A stretch of 64,000 nucleotides of DNA, from positions 1 to 64,000 of the forward strand of contig NZ_JAVJAN010000013.1 of assembly GCF_031344075.1 (NCBI RefSeq), read 5' to 3'. A model generated the notes under the pieces. The model did not search any database and had not been told where the DNA came from. It worked only from the letters and a program-made list of their open reading frames with translations. The stretch comes from Clostridium aquiflavi. GTDB lineage: Bacteria > Bacillota > Clostridia > Clostridiales > Clostridiaceae. Positions 27,230 through 35,855 of this stretch are shown here, in pieces (the first letter of the stretch is position 1; each line of letters starts with the position of its first letter). The translations under genes and the position numbers were made by a program.

Positions 27230-29233
27230 ATGGACACTAAATATTCAAATTTATTTGAACCAATAAAAATTGGTAATCTAGAAATTAAAAACAGATTTGT
27301 AATGGCCCCTATGGGACCTGCTGGATTATGCTCAGAAGATGGTAGTTTTAATGAACAGGGAATAGAGTATTATGTTGAAAGAGCAAAAGGTGGTACTGGT
27401 TTAATAATAACTGGTATTACTTATGTTGAAAATGAAATTGAAAAATGTACTATGCCTTCTATGCCTTGTCCAACTATTAATCCTGGAAATTTTATAAAAA
27501 CAGCAAAAGTACTTACAGAAAGAGTTCATGCATACAATTCAAAGATATTTTTACAATTAACTATGGGTTTTGGTCGTGTTAGTATCCCTAGCATGGTTGG
27601 TGGCGTTCAACCAATAGCACCATCTGCTATACCTCATAAATGGGTACCTGATATAAAATGTAGAGAACTTACAATAGAAGAAATTGAAACTTATATAAAA
27701 AGATTTGGTGAATCAGCTGCTATAGCAAAAGAGGCTGGATTCGATGGAATCGAAGTCCATGCTGTTCATGAAGGATATCTTCTTGATCAATTTACTATTG
27801 CATTGTTTAATAAAAGAACAGATAAATATGGTGTAAGCTTACAAAACAGATTAAGATTACCTATAGAAATTCTTAAATCAATAAAAAATGCTTGTGGAGA
27901 AGATTACCCAGTATCTCTTCGTTATAGTGTTAAAAGTTATGTAAAAGGCTTAAATGATGGCGCCTTACCTGGAGAAGACTTTGACGAAAAAGGTCGTGAT
28001 CTTAAAGAAGGTCTTGAAGTTGCTAAAATACTAGAAGAGGCCGGATACGATGCATTTAATTCTGATGCTGGTACTTATGATTCATGGTATTGGAATCACC
28101 CTCCTATGTATTTTAAAAAGGGAATGTATCTTTCATTAAATGAAAAGTTAAAACAAGTGCTTAAAGTTCCTGTTATTACTGCTGGAAGAATGGACAATCC
28201 TGATCTAGCAAGTGATGCTATTGCTACTGGCAAAACAGATATGATTGCTTTAGGAAGACCACTTTTAGCAGATGCATATATTCCTAGAAAAATTAAAGAA
28301 GAAAAAATTAAAAATATTCGTCCATGTTTATCTTGTCATGATGGATGCATGGGAAGATTAGCTACTGGTGGCGGAATTTCTTGTGCTGTAAATCCATCTA
28401 CAGGTAGAGAAAAGGACTTTGAATTGCACACAGTTAAAGAAATCAAAAATGTAATGGTTGTAGGCGGTGGTGTTGCTGGATGCGAAGTTGCAAGAGTTTG
28501 TGCTATCAGAGGCCATAAAGTTTCTTTATATGAAAAAACAGATAAATTAGGTGGAAATATTATACCAGGAGGAGTTCCTGATTTTAAAGAAGATGACAGA
28601 GCTCTTGTAAAATGGTATGAAAATGAATTAAAAGAAAATAACATCGATATTCATTTTAATATTGCAGTTACAAAAGATTTAACTGATAAATTAAATCCAG
28701 ATGTAATTATTGTGGCTACAGGTTCAACACCTAAAATATTAAATTTAGAAGGAAATAAAAATAAAGTTTATACTGCTCAAGATGTACTTTTAGGAAATAA
28801 AACTCCTGGAAATTCAACTGTTATTCTTGGTGGTGGTTTAGTAGGTTGTGAAACAGCCCTTTGGCTTGTAAAACAGGGTAAGAAGGTTACTATAGTTGAA
28901 GCTCTTGATGATATATTAGCTTCTGGTCCTGAAATATGTCATGCAAATAGCCAAATGCTAAGAGATTTATTAGCTTTTTATAAAGTTGATATTAAAACAA
29001 AATCTATCTTATCTAAAGTAGCTGATGACGGTGCTATAATAATAGAAGATGATAAAGAAGTGACAATTCCTGCTGATTCTGTAATTTTATCTGTTGGTTA
29101 TAATTCTGAAAAATCACTATATAATGAATTAAAATTTAATGATAAAGAAGTGTACCTATTAGGAGATGCAAGAGAAGTTAGAAATATTCTGACTGCCATT
29201 TGGGATGCTTTTGAAGTAGGTAGAAATATATAA
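27230..29233 (+). CDS. 2-enoate reductase (OYE family, FldZ-like)
   Basis: About 667 residues: an N-terminal old-yellow-enzyme TIM barrel with FMN (RFVMAPMGPAGLC start), a [4Fe-4S] site (CLSCHDGCMGR and a fourth Cys in ISCAVNPSTG, about 365-390), then an FAD/NADH domain (VVGGGVAGCEVARV, VILGGGLVGCETALW). Length and the MGPxGL motif match clostridial 2-enoate reductases, which reduce C=C bonds of 2-enoates such as cinnamate in Stickland-type metabolism. The related 2,4-dienoyl-CoA reductase is the alternative. Start choice: the ATG at 27215 overlaps the GGGAGG ribosome binding site, so ATG at 27230 (MDTKYSN) is used. Monocistronic with its own promoter and terminator. Confidence 0.88.
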   Translation: MDTKYSNLFEPIKIGNLEIKNRFVMAPMGPAGLCSEDGSFNEQGIEYYVERAKGGTGLIITGITYVENEIEKCTMPSMPCPTINPGNFIKTAKVLTERVHAYNSKIFLQLTMGFGRVSIPSMVGGVQPIAPSAIPHKWVPDIKCRELTIEEIETYIKRFGESAAIAKEAGFDGIEVHAVHEGYLLDQFTIALFNKRTDKYGVSLQNRLRLPIEILKSIKNACGEDYPVSLRYSVKSYVKGLNDGALPGEDFDEKGRDLKEGLEVAKILEEAGYDAFNSDAGTYDSWYWNHPPMYFKKGMYLSLNEKLKQVLKVPVITAGRMDNPDLASDAIATGKTDMIALGRPLLADAYIPRKIKEEKIKNIRPCLSCHDGCMGRLATGGGISCAVNPSTGREKDFELHTVKEIKNVMVVGGGVAGCEVARVCAIRGHKVSLYEKTDKLGGNIIPGGVPDFKEDDRALVKWYENELKENNIDIHFNIAVTKDLTDKLNPDVIIVATGSTPKILNLEGNKNKVYTAQDVLLGNKTPGNSTVILGGGLVGCETALWLVKQGKKVTIVEALDDILASGPEICHANSQMLRDLLAFYKVDIKTKSILSKVADDGAIIIEDDKEVTIPADSVILSVGYNSEKSLYNELKFNDKEVYLLGDAREVRNILTAIWDAFEVGRNI

Positions 29234-29278
29234 AATTTAATATTGCTTTAATGATGTAGAACTTATATTTTTTTATAA

Positions 29279-29306
29279 AGCTCAACATTCAATTAAAACA
29301 TAGTAA
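29279..29306. repeat. IS-like repeat, right-end fragment
   Basis: CTCAACATTC followed by AATTAAAACATAG resembles the ATCAACA...AAAACATAG right end of the repeat family. It is short and degenerate. Confidence 0.35.
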
Positions 29307-29310
29307 ATAA

Positions 29311-29355
29311 AAAAAGTGACTATCTAACAAAAATTTTGTTAGATAGTCACTTTTT
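29311..29355. terminator. Bidirectional terminator between convergent genes
   Basis: An almost uninterrupted 20-22 bp inverted repeat (AAAAAGTGACTATCTAAC) with A- and T-runs on both sides, between the converging enoate reductase and cytochrome b5-like genes. Confidence 0.85.
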
Positions 29356-29360
29356 AATCT

Positions 29361-29933
29361 CTAATAAAATCTGTTCATCTTACTCATTGCCAATAACTTT
29401 GATACTCCTGTCTTTTCCCATTCTTCAACCTGTTCAATAGCTTCTTGAGGAGTTTTTCCTAATCCTACAAGTACACCTGATAAAATAAATTCCTGATATA
29501 AATGTTCTGGATTAATTCCTGCCTTAGCTTCTGCTAATGCACGATTAACTAATGGGGTAATATATCTAACCCAATCATCAGGAGTAAAGTTAGATTTGCT
29601 TTGCATTTCACTTCTGTTCATAGTTACAGTATTCATTCTATTATTTGCTTTAAGTATCCCAACTTTAGATAGGGTACTTAAAAATTTAGGCACTCCATGA
29701 CACGATTTGAATTGTTCTGTTAAATCTTTACCTGCTGTAAGTCCAAAATGTGTTCCGTTAGCCCAAACTGCTTTTTCGCTTAAATCATAAACTATACCTT
29801 CTATGGCCACATAAGCAGGTTTTCCGTTACTTCCATCATATTGTGCTAATTCTTCTAATGTAAATTCTCTTTGTTCTCTATAATTATCTCCTATAAGTTC
29901 TCTAATAGTTTTGACATCAAAATATATAGACAT
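29361..29933 (-). CDS. Cytochrome b5-like heme-binding domain protein
   Basis: 190 residues. Residues about 22-95 match the bacterial cytochrome b5-like heme/steroid-binding fold: FTLEELAQYDGSNG, VAIEGIVYDLS, then THFGLTAG and SCHG, where the two His are the likely axial heme ligands. The C-terminal 90 residues are helical with no known motif. No signal peptide. It lies 44 bases downstream of queC in the same orientation, so it is probably the last gene of the long operon. Electron-transfer or heme/steroid binding cannot be distinguished by eye. Confidence 0.82.
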   Translation of the reverse strand: MSIYFDVKTIRELIGDNYREQREFTLEELAQYDGSNGKPAYVAIEGIVYDLSEKAVWANGTHFGLTAGKDLTEQFKSCHGVPKFLSTLSKVGILKANNRMNTVTMNRSEMQSKSNFTPDDWVRYITPLVNRALAEAKAGINPEHLYQEFILSGVLVGLGKTPQEAIEQVEEWEKTGVSKLLAMSKMNRFY

Positions 29934-29977
29934 ATCTACCTCGCAAATATTTTTCTCTATATTAGTATAGTTTAAAA

Positions 29978-30643
29978 CTAGTAAATGTTTAAATATTCTT
30001 TTTTAAATTCTAAATATCCATTTTTTCTCAATTTACAAGCTGGACATTTTCCACAGCCATTACCTATTACTCCATTGTAACAAGTTAAAGTTTCTTCTTT
30101 AACGATATTAAGCACACCTAAATCATCAGCCATTTTCCAAGTTTCTGCTTTATTAATCCACATTAATGGTGTAAGGATTTCAAACTGATAATCCATAGCT
30201 AAATTCAGTGTAACATTTAAAGATTTTATAAATACATCTCTGCAATCTGGATATCCGCTAAAATCACTTTGAGATACGCCTGTTATAATAGTATTTACTC
30301 CTCTTTGCTTTGCGAATACTGCAACAAAAGTTAAAAATAACATATTTCTGCCATCTACAAATGAGTTAGGAACCCCTTCCTTAGGTGCATCTTTATCGAC
30401 ATTTATATCTTGTCTAGTTAGTGAATTAGGTGCTAGTTGATTTAATAAATTTAAATCTAAAATATGGTGTTCTACATCATATTTTTTACATATATCTCTT
30501 GCACATTCTAATTCTAACTTATGTTTTTGATTATAATCAAAAGAAACTGCTATAACTTCTTTAAACCTCTTTTTTGCCCAAAATAAGCAAGTTGTGCTAT
30601 CTTGCCCACCACTAAATACTACTATTGCTTTTTCTTTATTCAT
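29978..30643 (-). CDS. queC: 7-cyano-7-deazaguanine synthase QueC
   Basis: 221 residues. The PP-loop ATPase motif SGGQDSTT (11-18) and the C-terminal zinc Cys group (CYNG, GCGKCPAC) identify QueC, which converts 7-carboxy-7-deazaguanine to preQ0 with ATP and ammonia. It is part of the queuosine tRNA modification cluster with folE, queE and queD just upstream. A 139-base intercistronic region separates it from folE. AGGACGG precedes the ATG. Confidence 0.96.
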   Translation of the reverse strand: MNKEKAIVVFSGGQDSTTCLFWAKKRFKEVIAVSFDYNQKHKLELECARDICKKYDVEHHILDLNLLNQLAPNSLTRQDINVDKDAPKEGVPNSFVDGRNMLFLTFVAVFAKQRGVNTIITGVSQSDFSGYPDCRDVFIKSLNVTLNLAMDYQFEILTPLMWINKAETWKMADDLGVLNIVKEETLTCYNGVIGNGCGKCPACKLRKNGYLEFKKEYLNIY

Positions 30644-30782
30644 TTATAGTACACCGTCCTTTTAATATGTATATATATTCTTATTGTCTATCCCATAGCT
30701 AGTATCTGTAATTTCATAACAGCTACACACTCATGGATAACGGTTTCTAAGTCTCCGAATAGGTTTAAAAATCCATCTGAGG
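30644..30782 (-). promoter_or_regulatory. Structured intercistronic region between folE and queC
   Basis: The minus-strand RNA has several pairable segments: AGGTTT/AAACCT, ATGGAT/ATCCAT and CTGT/ACAG. It is more GC-rich than other gaps in the window. I see no canonical preQ1-I core with its A-rich tail, and no terminator. It may be an RNA-processing or translational control element. Confidence 0.4.
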
Positions 30783-31379
30783 CTAAAAACCTTGTTTATA
30801 AAGCATCATCAATTTGTTATTTAAAATTGGGTCAGTATTAAATCTTCCTCTTAGAGTAGTTGATATTGTTCTAGCACCTGGCTTTTGTATTCCTCTAGTA
30901 GTCATACAACCATGTTCTCCTTGTATAATAACTGCTACATCTTCTGATTCAGTTACTTTTTGCAATACTTCAGCTATATCTGTTCCTATTCTTTCTTGAA
31001 GCTGCAATCTACGTCCTACCATATCAGCTATTCTAGCTATTTTACTTAATCCAATAACCTTTTTATTAGGTATATATGCTATTGCAACTTTCATGTTATA
31101 CATAAGTGCCAAATGATGTTCACAATGACTAAATATTTCTATGTCTTTCATAAAAACTATATCATTATTATTTTCTTTTATTAATAAATCATCTTCAAAA
31201 GTAGTATTAAACATACTTGCAATTTGATCATTACTGTAACACATTCCTTGAAAGATTTCTTCGTACATTTTAGCTACACGTTTAGGAGTATCCTTTAATC
31301 CTTCTCTGTCAGGATTATCACATAAAGCTATTAAAATTCCCCTTATATGTTCTTCAATTGCTTTTATATCGATTTCCAT
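30783..31379 (-). CDS. folE: GTP cyclohydrolase I
   Basis: About 198 residues. Zinc ligands are visible in SHCEHH and GCMTTRG, and the conserved GxSKxARIxxxxxRRLQxQER block is present. It converts GTP to 7,8-dihydroneopterin triphosphate, the first step of both folate and queuosine synthesis; in this cluster it feeds QueD. Start choice: GAGGGG is 8 bases upstream of ATG at 31379, one base after the queE stop. Confidence 0.96.
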   Translation of the reverse strand: MEIDIKAIEEHIRGILIALCDNPDREGLKDTPKRVAKMYEEIFQGMCYSNDQIASMFNTTFEDDLLIKENNNDIVFMKDIEIFSHCEHHLALMYNMKVAIAYIPNKKVIGLSKIARIADMVGRRLQLQERIGTDIAEVLQKVTESEDVAVIIQGEHGCMTTRGIQKPGARTISTTLRGRFNTDPILNNKLMMLYKQGF

Positions 31380-31380
31380 A

Positions 31381-32046
31381 TTATACACCCCTCTTGCTTG
31401 GTTCCCATATAACCTTATGAAGTTGTATTTGTAAATTAACTTTATTCATATTATTTTCTTTCATAAATTCTACTATATCATCCATATTAATTTCCCTAAA
31501 TACAGGACTAATATATACACTAGTTTTATCCACAAGGTTATAAGTATCTATTATGTATTTCGCTTTTTTTAAATCTTCAATGCTACCTGATACAAATTTC
31601 ACTGTATCTTTATTAGTTAAATATTTAAAATTCTCTAATTCCATTTTACCTTCCATATTACTTGAAGGAAGTTTATAATCCATAGTAAAACTTGGAGGAT
31701 TTTCCATAGTTAAAAACTGATCTATCAATACACTTCCATTAGTTTCTATTTCAACATAAAGTTCATTATCTTTTGATAATAGTTCTAATAGCTCTATTAT
31801 TCCTTCTTGAAGAAGAGGTTCTCCTCCAGTTAAAGTTATGTTTCTAACTTTTGTTGATTTAATATATTCATATATATCATTAGAAGACATTAACTTATAA
31901 GAAACATTTTTTTCATTTGCCCAAATTGTATCACAATAGCTACAATTTAAATTACATCCTGCAAATCTTATAAATACTGCTAATTGCCCACAAAGGCGGC
32001 CTTCTCCATTAATGCTAACAAACTTTTCAACTACTTTAAAATTCAC
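31381..32046 (-). CDS. queE: 7-carboxy-7-deazaguanine synthase QueE
   Basis: About 221 residues, a radical SAM enzyme. The CxxxCxxC cluster is C31, C35, C38 (CNLNCSYC), followed by a TLTGGEPL SAM-binding motif. It converts carboxytetrahydropterin to 7-carboxy-7-deazaguanine. Start choice: GTG at 32046 has GAGGGG 6 bases upstream and directly follows the queD stop; longer frames would overlap queD by 50 bases. Confidence 0.95.
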   Translation of the reverse strand: MNFKVVEKFVSINGEGRLCGQLAVFIRFAGCNLNCSYCDTIWANEKNVSYKLMSSNDIYEYIKSTKVRNITLTGGEPLLQEGIIELLELLSKDNELYVEIETNGSVLIDQFLTMENPPSFTMDYKLPSSNMEGKMELENFKYLTNKDTVKFVSGSIEDLKKAKYIIDTYNLVDKTSVYISPVFREINMDDIVEFMKENNMNKVNLQIQLHKVIWEPSKRGV

Positions 32047-32047
32047 T

Positions 32048-32479
32048 TTAACACCCCTCACTTTCTTCATATACAGCACTATTGGTAGGAGTCTCATAAA
32101 CTGTAGCTCTTTTTACGTTATATCCCTTGTTTTTCATTGTTTTAAAGAAAAATGCTGCAAAGTTTTCAGCTGTTGGCCTAAAATTAACGTCTATTACTTT
32201 AAATCCATCTTGTTTTATACAGTTTAATGTTTCTTTCCTCATGGTCCCTTCTTCTATAATCAATGCATGATCATAATAATCTACCATATCTTTAACATCT
32301 TTCTTTAAATCCCCAAAGTCTATTAACATACCATCAAGTTGCCCACCTTTTACTAAGGTTTCTGATTGTATTTCAATTTCAACCTTCCATCTATGTCCAT
32401 GAATATTTCCACATTTTCCTTTATATCTAGCAAGAAAATGGGCACTATCAAAACTATGTTCTGCTTTTAAAATATACAT
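32048..32479 (-). CDS. queD: 6-carboxy-5,6,7,8-tetrahydropterin synthase QueD
   Basis: 143 residues. Zinc His ligands are H14, H27 and H29 with catalytic C23 (GKCGNIHGH). It converts dihydroneopterin triphosphate to carboxytetrahydropterin. ATG at 32479 follows GGAGG; a TTG five codons upstream is part of the ribosome binding site region. It is the first que gene of the cluster, 48 bases after the upstream activator gene, too close to house an independent riboswitch. Confidence 0.95.
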   Translation of the reverse strand: MYILKAEHSFDSAHFLARYKGKCGNIHGHRWKVEIEIQSETLVKGGQLDGMLIDFGDLKKDVKDMVDYYDHALIIEEGTMRKETLNCIKQDGFKVIDVNFRPTAENFAAFFFKTMKNKGYNVKRATVYETPTNSAVYEESEGC

Positions 32480-32518
32480 AATTATTTCCTCCAATAACCT
32501 ATTGAATATTTCTTCAAA

Positions 32519-32538
32519 TCTATGTTTTTAACATAGCA
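32519..32538. repeat. Short CTATGTT palindrome, possible repeat remnant
   Basis: CTATGTTTTTAACATAG is a near-palindrome between the ATPase activator and queD genes, resembling two joined ends of the IS-like repeat. Confidence 0.3.
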
Positions 32539-33289
32539 CCTTACTCCCATAATAGCAGCATCCAATTGCTCCATTAAATTGTGGCTGTTTTACTTCTACT
32601 ACTTCTTCATAATCATTTTTTAGATATTTTTTTATTGAAGTATTGGTTGCAACACCACCAGTTATAATTAATTTTTTTCCTTTAAATTTACTTAAAAGAG
32701 GGCATAGTCTTTTATAAAGAGAATAATTAACTCCTGCACATAATCTTTCTATACTTACACCTTCCGCTATTTTTCCAATTAACTCTGATTCAGAAAATAC
32801 TGCACAAGTTGAATTTAGATCAATGGGATTTTCTGAGTGTTTACTCATTTCATCAATAGATATTTCAAGCACATTAGCCATATTTTCTAAGTATCTTCCA
32901 CAAGAGGCAGCACATTTTTCATTAAGTTCTAAATCTTCAATAATGCCTTTCTCTACTTTTATCACTTTAACATCCTGACCGCCTATATCTAAAAGTATAA
33001 AATCTTTTAATTCAGTTTGATAAATTGCTCCATAAATATGAGCTTTTAATTCATTTATAGGAGTAAAAAGTTTTAAATCCGTATTATTTTTTCCATAGCC
33101 TGTTGAAACAGCTTTATCAATTGGTCCTATATTAAGCTTTTCTAAATCTACTATTACCCTACCATCAAAACTGCAATAATCTCTATAAAAGCTCATGGTA
33201 CTTATCTTTTTCATTTCTATTATCTTATTGTCATCCATTAAAGCAATTTTAACTTCCCTACTTCCAAGATCTATTCCTAATGTTCTCAT
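32528..33289 (-). CDS. 2-hydroxyacyl-CoA dehydratase activator-like ATPase
   Basis: 253 residues of the BadF/BadG/HgdC ASKHA ATPase family. Phosphate motifs are GIDLGSREVK and LDIGGQDVKVI; the [4Fe-4S] Cys lies in KCAASCGRYLE, with a C-terminal ITGGVATN. Such proteins use ATP to push one electron into a dehydratase. The start overlaps the stop of the HgdB-like gene (ATGA), so they work as a pair. YjiL is the closest named relative. The substrate is unknown. Confidence 0.88.
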   Translation of the reverse strand: MRTLGIDLGSREVKIALMDDNKIIEMKKISTMSFYRDYCSFDGRVIVDLEKLNIGPIDKAVSTGYGKNNTDLKLFTPINELKAHIYGAIYQTELKDFILLDIGGQDVKVIKVEKGIIEDLELNEKCAASCGRYLENMANVLEISIDEMSKHSENPIDLNSTCAVFSESELIGKIAEGVSIERLCAGVNYSLYKRLCPLLSKFKGKKLIITGGVATNTSIKKYLKNDYEEVVEVKQPQFNGAIGCCYYGSKVLC

Positions 33290-34287
33290 TCTTTAATCTC
33301 CTTTAAATCCAATAGCATATCAAGAAAAGCTTCTAATCTAAGTTTTGTTCTTGCATCTAATGTATTTAATTTATCTCCTTCAATATTCAATATTGGAATA
33401 TCTAATTGCTTTTTTAAGACTATATCCTCAACTGCTCTATGACAAAAAGCTTGAGTGTAATGAATTATTCCATCTAATTTTCTATCTCTAATTTGCTTTT
33501 TTAATTCCATAATTCTAAATTCAGTGTTATAAGGATAAGTGTAATCATAATATTGCTCAAATATACTTACTGCTTTATCTACTCTAGGAAAAGCAAATTC
33601 TCTTTGCACTTCATTATATACAAAATGAGCATTTAAATTTTCAACAAATTCATATATATCACTAGTCATAGGTGGAACACCTATATATCCTAATCTTAAT
33701 TTTTTATTTAGTTGTTCTCTTTTCTTTATATCATCAATAACTTTTTTTAAATCTGCTTTAAAAACATTTAAGTCTCCATTAAAATCACTTAAACTTACTT
33801 GATATAAATGATTTTCAAATCCACTAGCTTTATTATGTATATATGTTAATTCATCAATTTGTTTTGATAATTGCCTAATTTCATTTAGTCTTTTTCTAAC
33901 TATTTCAGTTTCTTCAAGACTTACATTAAAGATAGTCATAAACTTTCTTATTTCATTTTCTATATCTTCTATTTTATGACTATGTGGAAATGAAAATGGA
34001 TAAACCTTAATTCCTTTTAATTGAAGTACCTCAATAAGAACTTTAGTATTAGAACAGTCTCCTTCCATAACTCCAACTATTTCTTTAATATCATTTTCTA
34101 TACATGCGCCATAAATTCCCTTTATCCAAGCGCATAAGCTTTTAGGAAACCCATCTATTTCTGCTATATCTATGTATTTTGAATAATCAGTAGAGGTTAT
34201 AAAAATGTTATTTAAATCTACAGGTGTATATCCTGCTGCAATAAGAACCTCTACTGGAACTGTTGTTGTTAACCCTATTTTTTTCAT
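33286..34287 (-). CDS. HgdB/FldC-like 2-hydroxyacyl-CoA dehydratase-family protein
   Basis: About 333 residues, a single-subunit member of the 2-hydroxyacyl-CoA dehydratase D-component family (YjiM-like). Candidate cluster Cys lie in SLCAW, GDCSN and AFCHRA. Only one such gene is present, whereas real dehydratases are usually heterodimers, so it may be an ATP-dependent reductase of another substrate. Start choice: GGAGG is 8 bases before ATG at 34287. It heads the operon that continues through queDE-folE-queC, after a leader RNA with two terminators. Confidence 0.85.
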   Translation of the reverse strand: MKKIGLTTTVPVEVLIAAGYTPVDLNNIFITSTDYSKYIDIAEIDGFPKSLCAWIKGIYGACIENDIKEIVGVMEGDCSNTKVLIEVLQLKGIKVYPFSFPHSHKIEDIENEIRKFMTIFNVSLEETEIVRKRLNEIRQLSKQIDELTYIHNKASGFENHLYQVSLSDFNGDLNVFKADLKKVIDDIKKREQLNKKLRLGYIGVPPMTSDIYEFVENLNAHFVYNEVQREFAFPRVDKAVSIFEQYYDYTYPYNTEFRIMELKKQIRDRKLDGIIHYTQAFCHRAVEDIVLKKQLDIPILNIEGDKLNTLDARTKLRLEAFLDMLLDLKEIKE

Positions 34288-34321
34288 AATCAAGACCTCC
34301 TTACATATTGATAAAGGGCAT

Positions 34322-34386
34322 AAACTATATAATTATTCTGTCCAACTTTACTTATGCATATATCAACATTCTACTAAAAAATAGGC
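34322..34386. repeat. IS-like repeat, near-complete internal copy
   Basis: ATTATTCTGTCCAACTTTAC and the following TTATGCATATATCAACA closely match the interior of the complete element at 6601-6667, in the same order. The right end reads AAAAAATAGGC. It lies between the leader terminators and the HgdB-like start codon. Confidence 0.6.
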
Positions 34387-34404
34387 TACTAATTAATTTT
34401 TTGC

Positions 34405-34522
34405 AAATAAAAAAGGGCAAAAACCGCCCTTAAACAAAAAACTACCTATACGGGTAGTTACGCCCTAGTTTTGTTTATAGACAGGATGGTTACACGAACT
34501 GTCTTTATTATTTAATACGTGT
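34405..34522 (-). ncRNA. Leader RNA with predicted pseudoknot and two tandem terminators
   Basis: From the promoter start, ACACG (34522-34518) pairs with CGTGT (34496-34492). GACAG (34503-34499), inside that loop, pairs with CTGTC (34484-34480), making an H-type pseudoknot. Two intrinsic terminators follow: AACTACC/GGTAGTT (34459-34440) with TTTT, and AAGGGC/GCCCTT (34431-34413) with a T-run. GGGCG upstream could pair alternatively. The layout is that of a riboswitch or attenuator for the HgdB-like/que operon. I recognise no known riboswitch class. Confidence 0.6.
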
Positions 34523-34524
34523 AC

Positions 34525-34553
34525 AGTTTACTATATGCTCTTTAGTAAGTCAA
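34525..34553 (-). promoter_or_regulatory. Sigma-A promoter of the HgdB-like/que operon
   Basis: TTGACT (34548-34553), 17-base spacer, TAAACT (34525-34530) on the minus strand, directly before the structured leader. Confidence 0.75.
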
Positions 34554-35052
34554 ATTTAATTAAAAAACTAGGATAATATTAATATATGATTAATATTATT
34601 TCTTAACCCTTATATATCAACACTCTAATAATCCAATATTTTTTATTACTAAAAATTTTTTTGTTGCATCATTTAATCACTTTTACATTCTCCCTTTATT
34701 GGCATATATTCTAATAAACTTTTTATATAATATCTATTAAAAAATATAGTATTTAATAATGTGAAATTTTGTCCAAATACTTTTAAAATATACTTTTAGC
34801 TTTTTAAATATTGTGATATTATAACTTTATAAAAATTTTATAATAAGATGTAATAAACTAATAAAAAAATAAGTTAATTTATATGTAATTTTAATATATA
34901 TGCTGCTCTTAATCTTAATACATATATGTATTATATTACCAATATATAGATTTCTTTTTATAATATATAAGTCTTATTTAGAAATACATATAATTTGTTT
35001 TTCTATATTTATTTTACATAATTTAAAACATATATTCCAGGGGGGAATAAAC
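34554..35052. other. Long AT-rich spacer upstream of motA
   Basis: It contains an 11-bp inverted repeat (ATAATATTAAT, 34573-34599) and a short ATATCAACACT fragment of the IS-like repeat near 34617. I saw no clear sigma-D or sigma-A promoter for motA. An open frame runs into motA from 34900, but it is hydrophobic noise without a ribosome binding site. Confidence 0.4.
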
Positions 35053-35832
35053 ATGGATATTTTTTTGATTATAGGTGTTATTACAGGTCTTCTTGCAGTA
35101 GTTGTAGGGATGATTGTAAAAGGTGCGAATGTTGCAGTATTATTAAATCCTGCTGCAGCTATTATAATTCTTATTGGTACTACTGCTGCAGTAATGAACT
35201 CTTTTCCGAAAAAAGAGTTTCTTTCAATCCCTAAAATTATGGGGGTTCTGTTTAAAGAAAGAAAAGGTGAAGATCCAGTTTCAATTATAAAACAACTTGT
35301 TGAAATATCGCAATTAACTAGAAAAAATGGATTATTATCGCTTGAAGGTACAGTACAAAAAATGGAAAACAAATTTATGAAAAAAGGTTTAGAAATGGTA
35401 GTGGATGGTTTAGACTCAGAAGTAATAAGAGATACTTTGGAAATGGAGATTGAGAGCACAGAAGAAAGACATCGTAATGGTGCTGCTATTTTTACAGCAG
35501 CAGGTGGTGCTGCGCCAACACTTGGAGTTTTAGGAGCAGTTGTTGGTTTAATTGGTGCTCTTGGAAACTTAAATGATACTGAAAAATTAGGTCACATGAT
35601 AGCGGGAGCATTCGTTGCAACTCTTTATGGTATTTTCGTTGGTTACGTAGTTTGTCATCCTTTTGCCTCTAGACTAAAAAGAAAATCTCATGAAGAAATA
35701 AGTAATATGTATATTATATTTGAAGGGGTTTTAGCTATTCAATCAAGCGCAAATCCTAAGAGTATTGAAAGAAAACTAGTTGGTATGTTACCACCAAAAG
35801 ATAGAGCTGAAATTGAGAGAATGAATAATTAA
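35053..35832 (+). CDS. motA: Flagellar motor stator protein MotA
   Basis: 259 residues with four membrane helices and the conserved cytoplasmic loop between helices 2 and 3 (REV-type charged region ending in RHRNGAAIF). The PTLGVLGAVVGLIGALGNL helix 3 is diagnostic. With MotB it forms the proton- or sodium-driven stator. Start choice: GGGGGG lies 7 bases before ATG at 35053; the longer frame upstream lacks a ribosome binding site. motB follows 23 bases later. Confidence 0.95.
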   Translation: MDIFLIIGVITGLLAVVVGMIVKGANVAVLLNPAAAIIILIGTTAAVMNSFPKKEFLSIPKIMGVLFKERKGEDPVSIIKQLVEISQLTRKNGLLSLEGTVQKMENKFMKKGLEMVVDGLDSEVIRDTLEMEIESTEERHRNGAAIFTAAGGAAPTLGVLGAVVGLIGALGNLNDTEKLGHMIAGAFVATLYGIFVGYVVCHPFASRLKRKSHEEISNMYIIFEGVLAIQSSANPKSIERKLVGMLPPKDRAEIERMNN

Positions 35833-35855
35833 ACTTAAATCAAAGGAGAATAAGG

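Noticed and set aside
34900..35052. 50-residue N-terminal extension of MotA
   Set aside because: Hydrophobic AT-rich reading without a ribosome binding site; GGGGGG and the family N-terminus fix the start at 35053.
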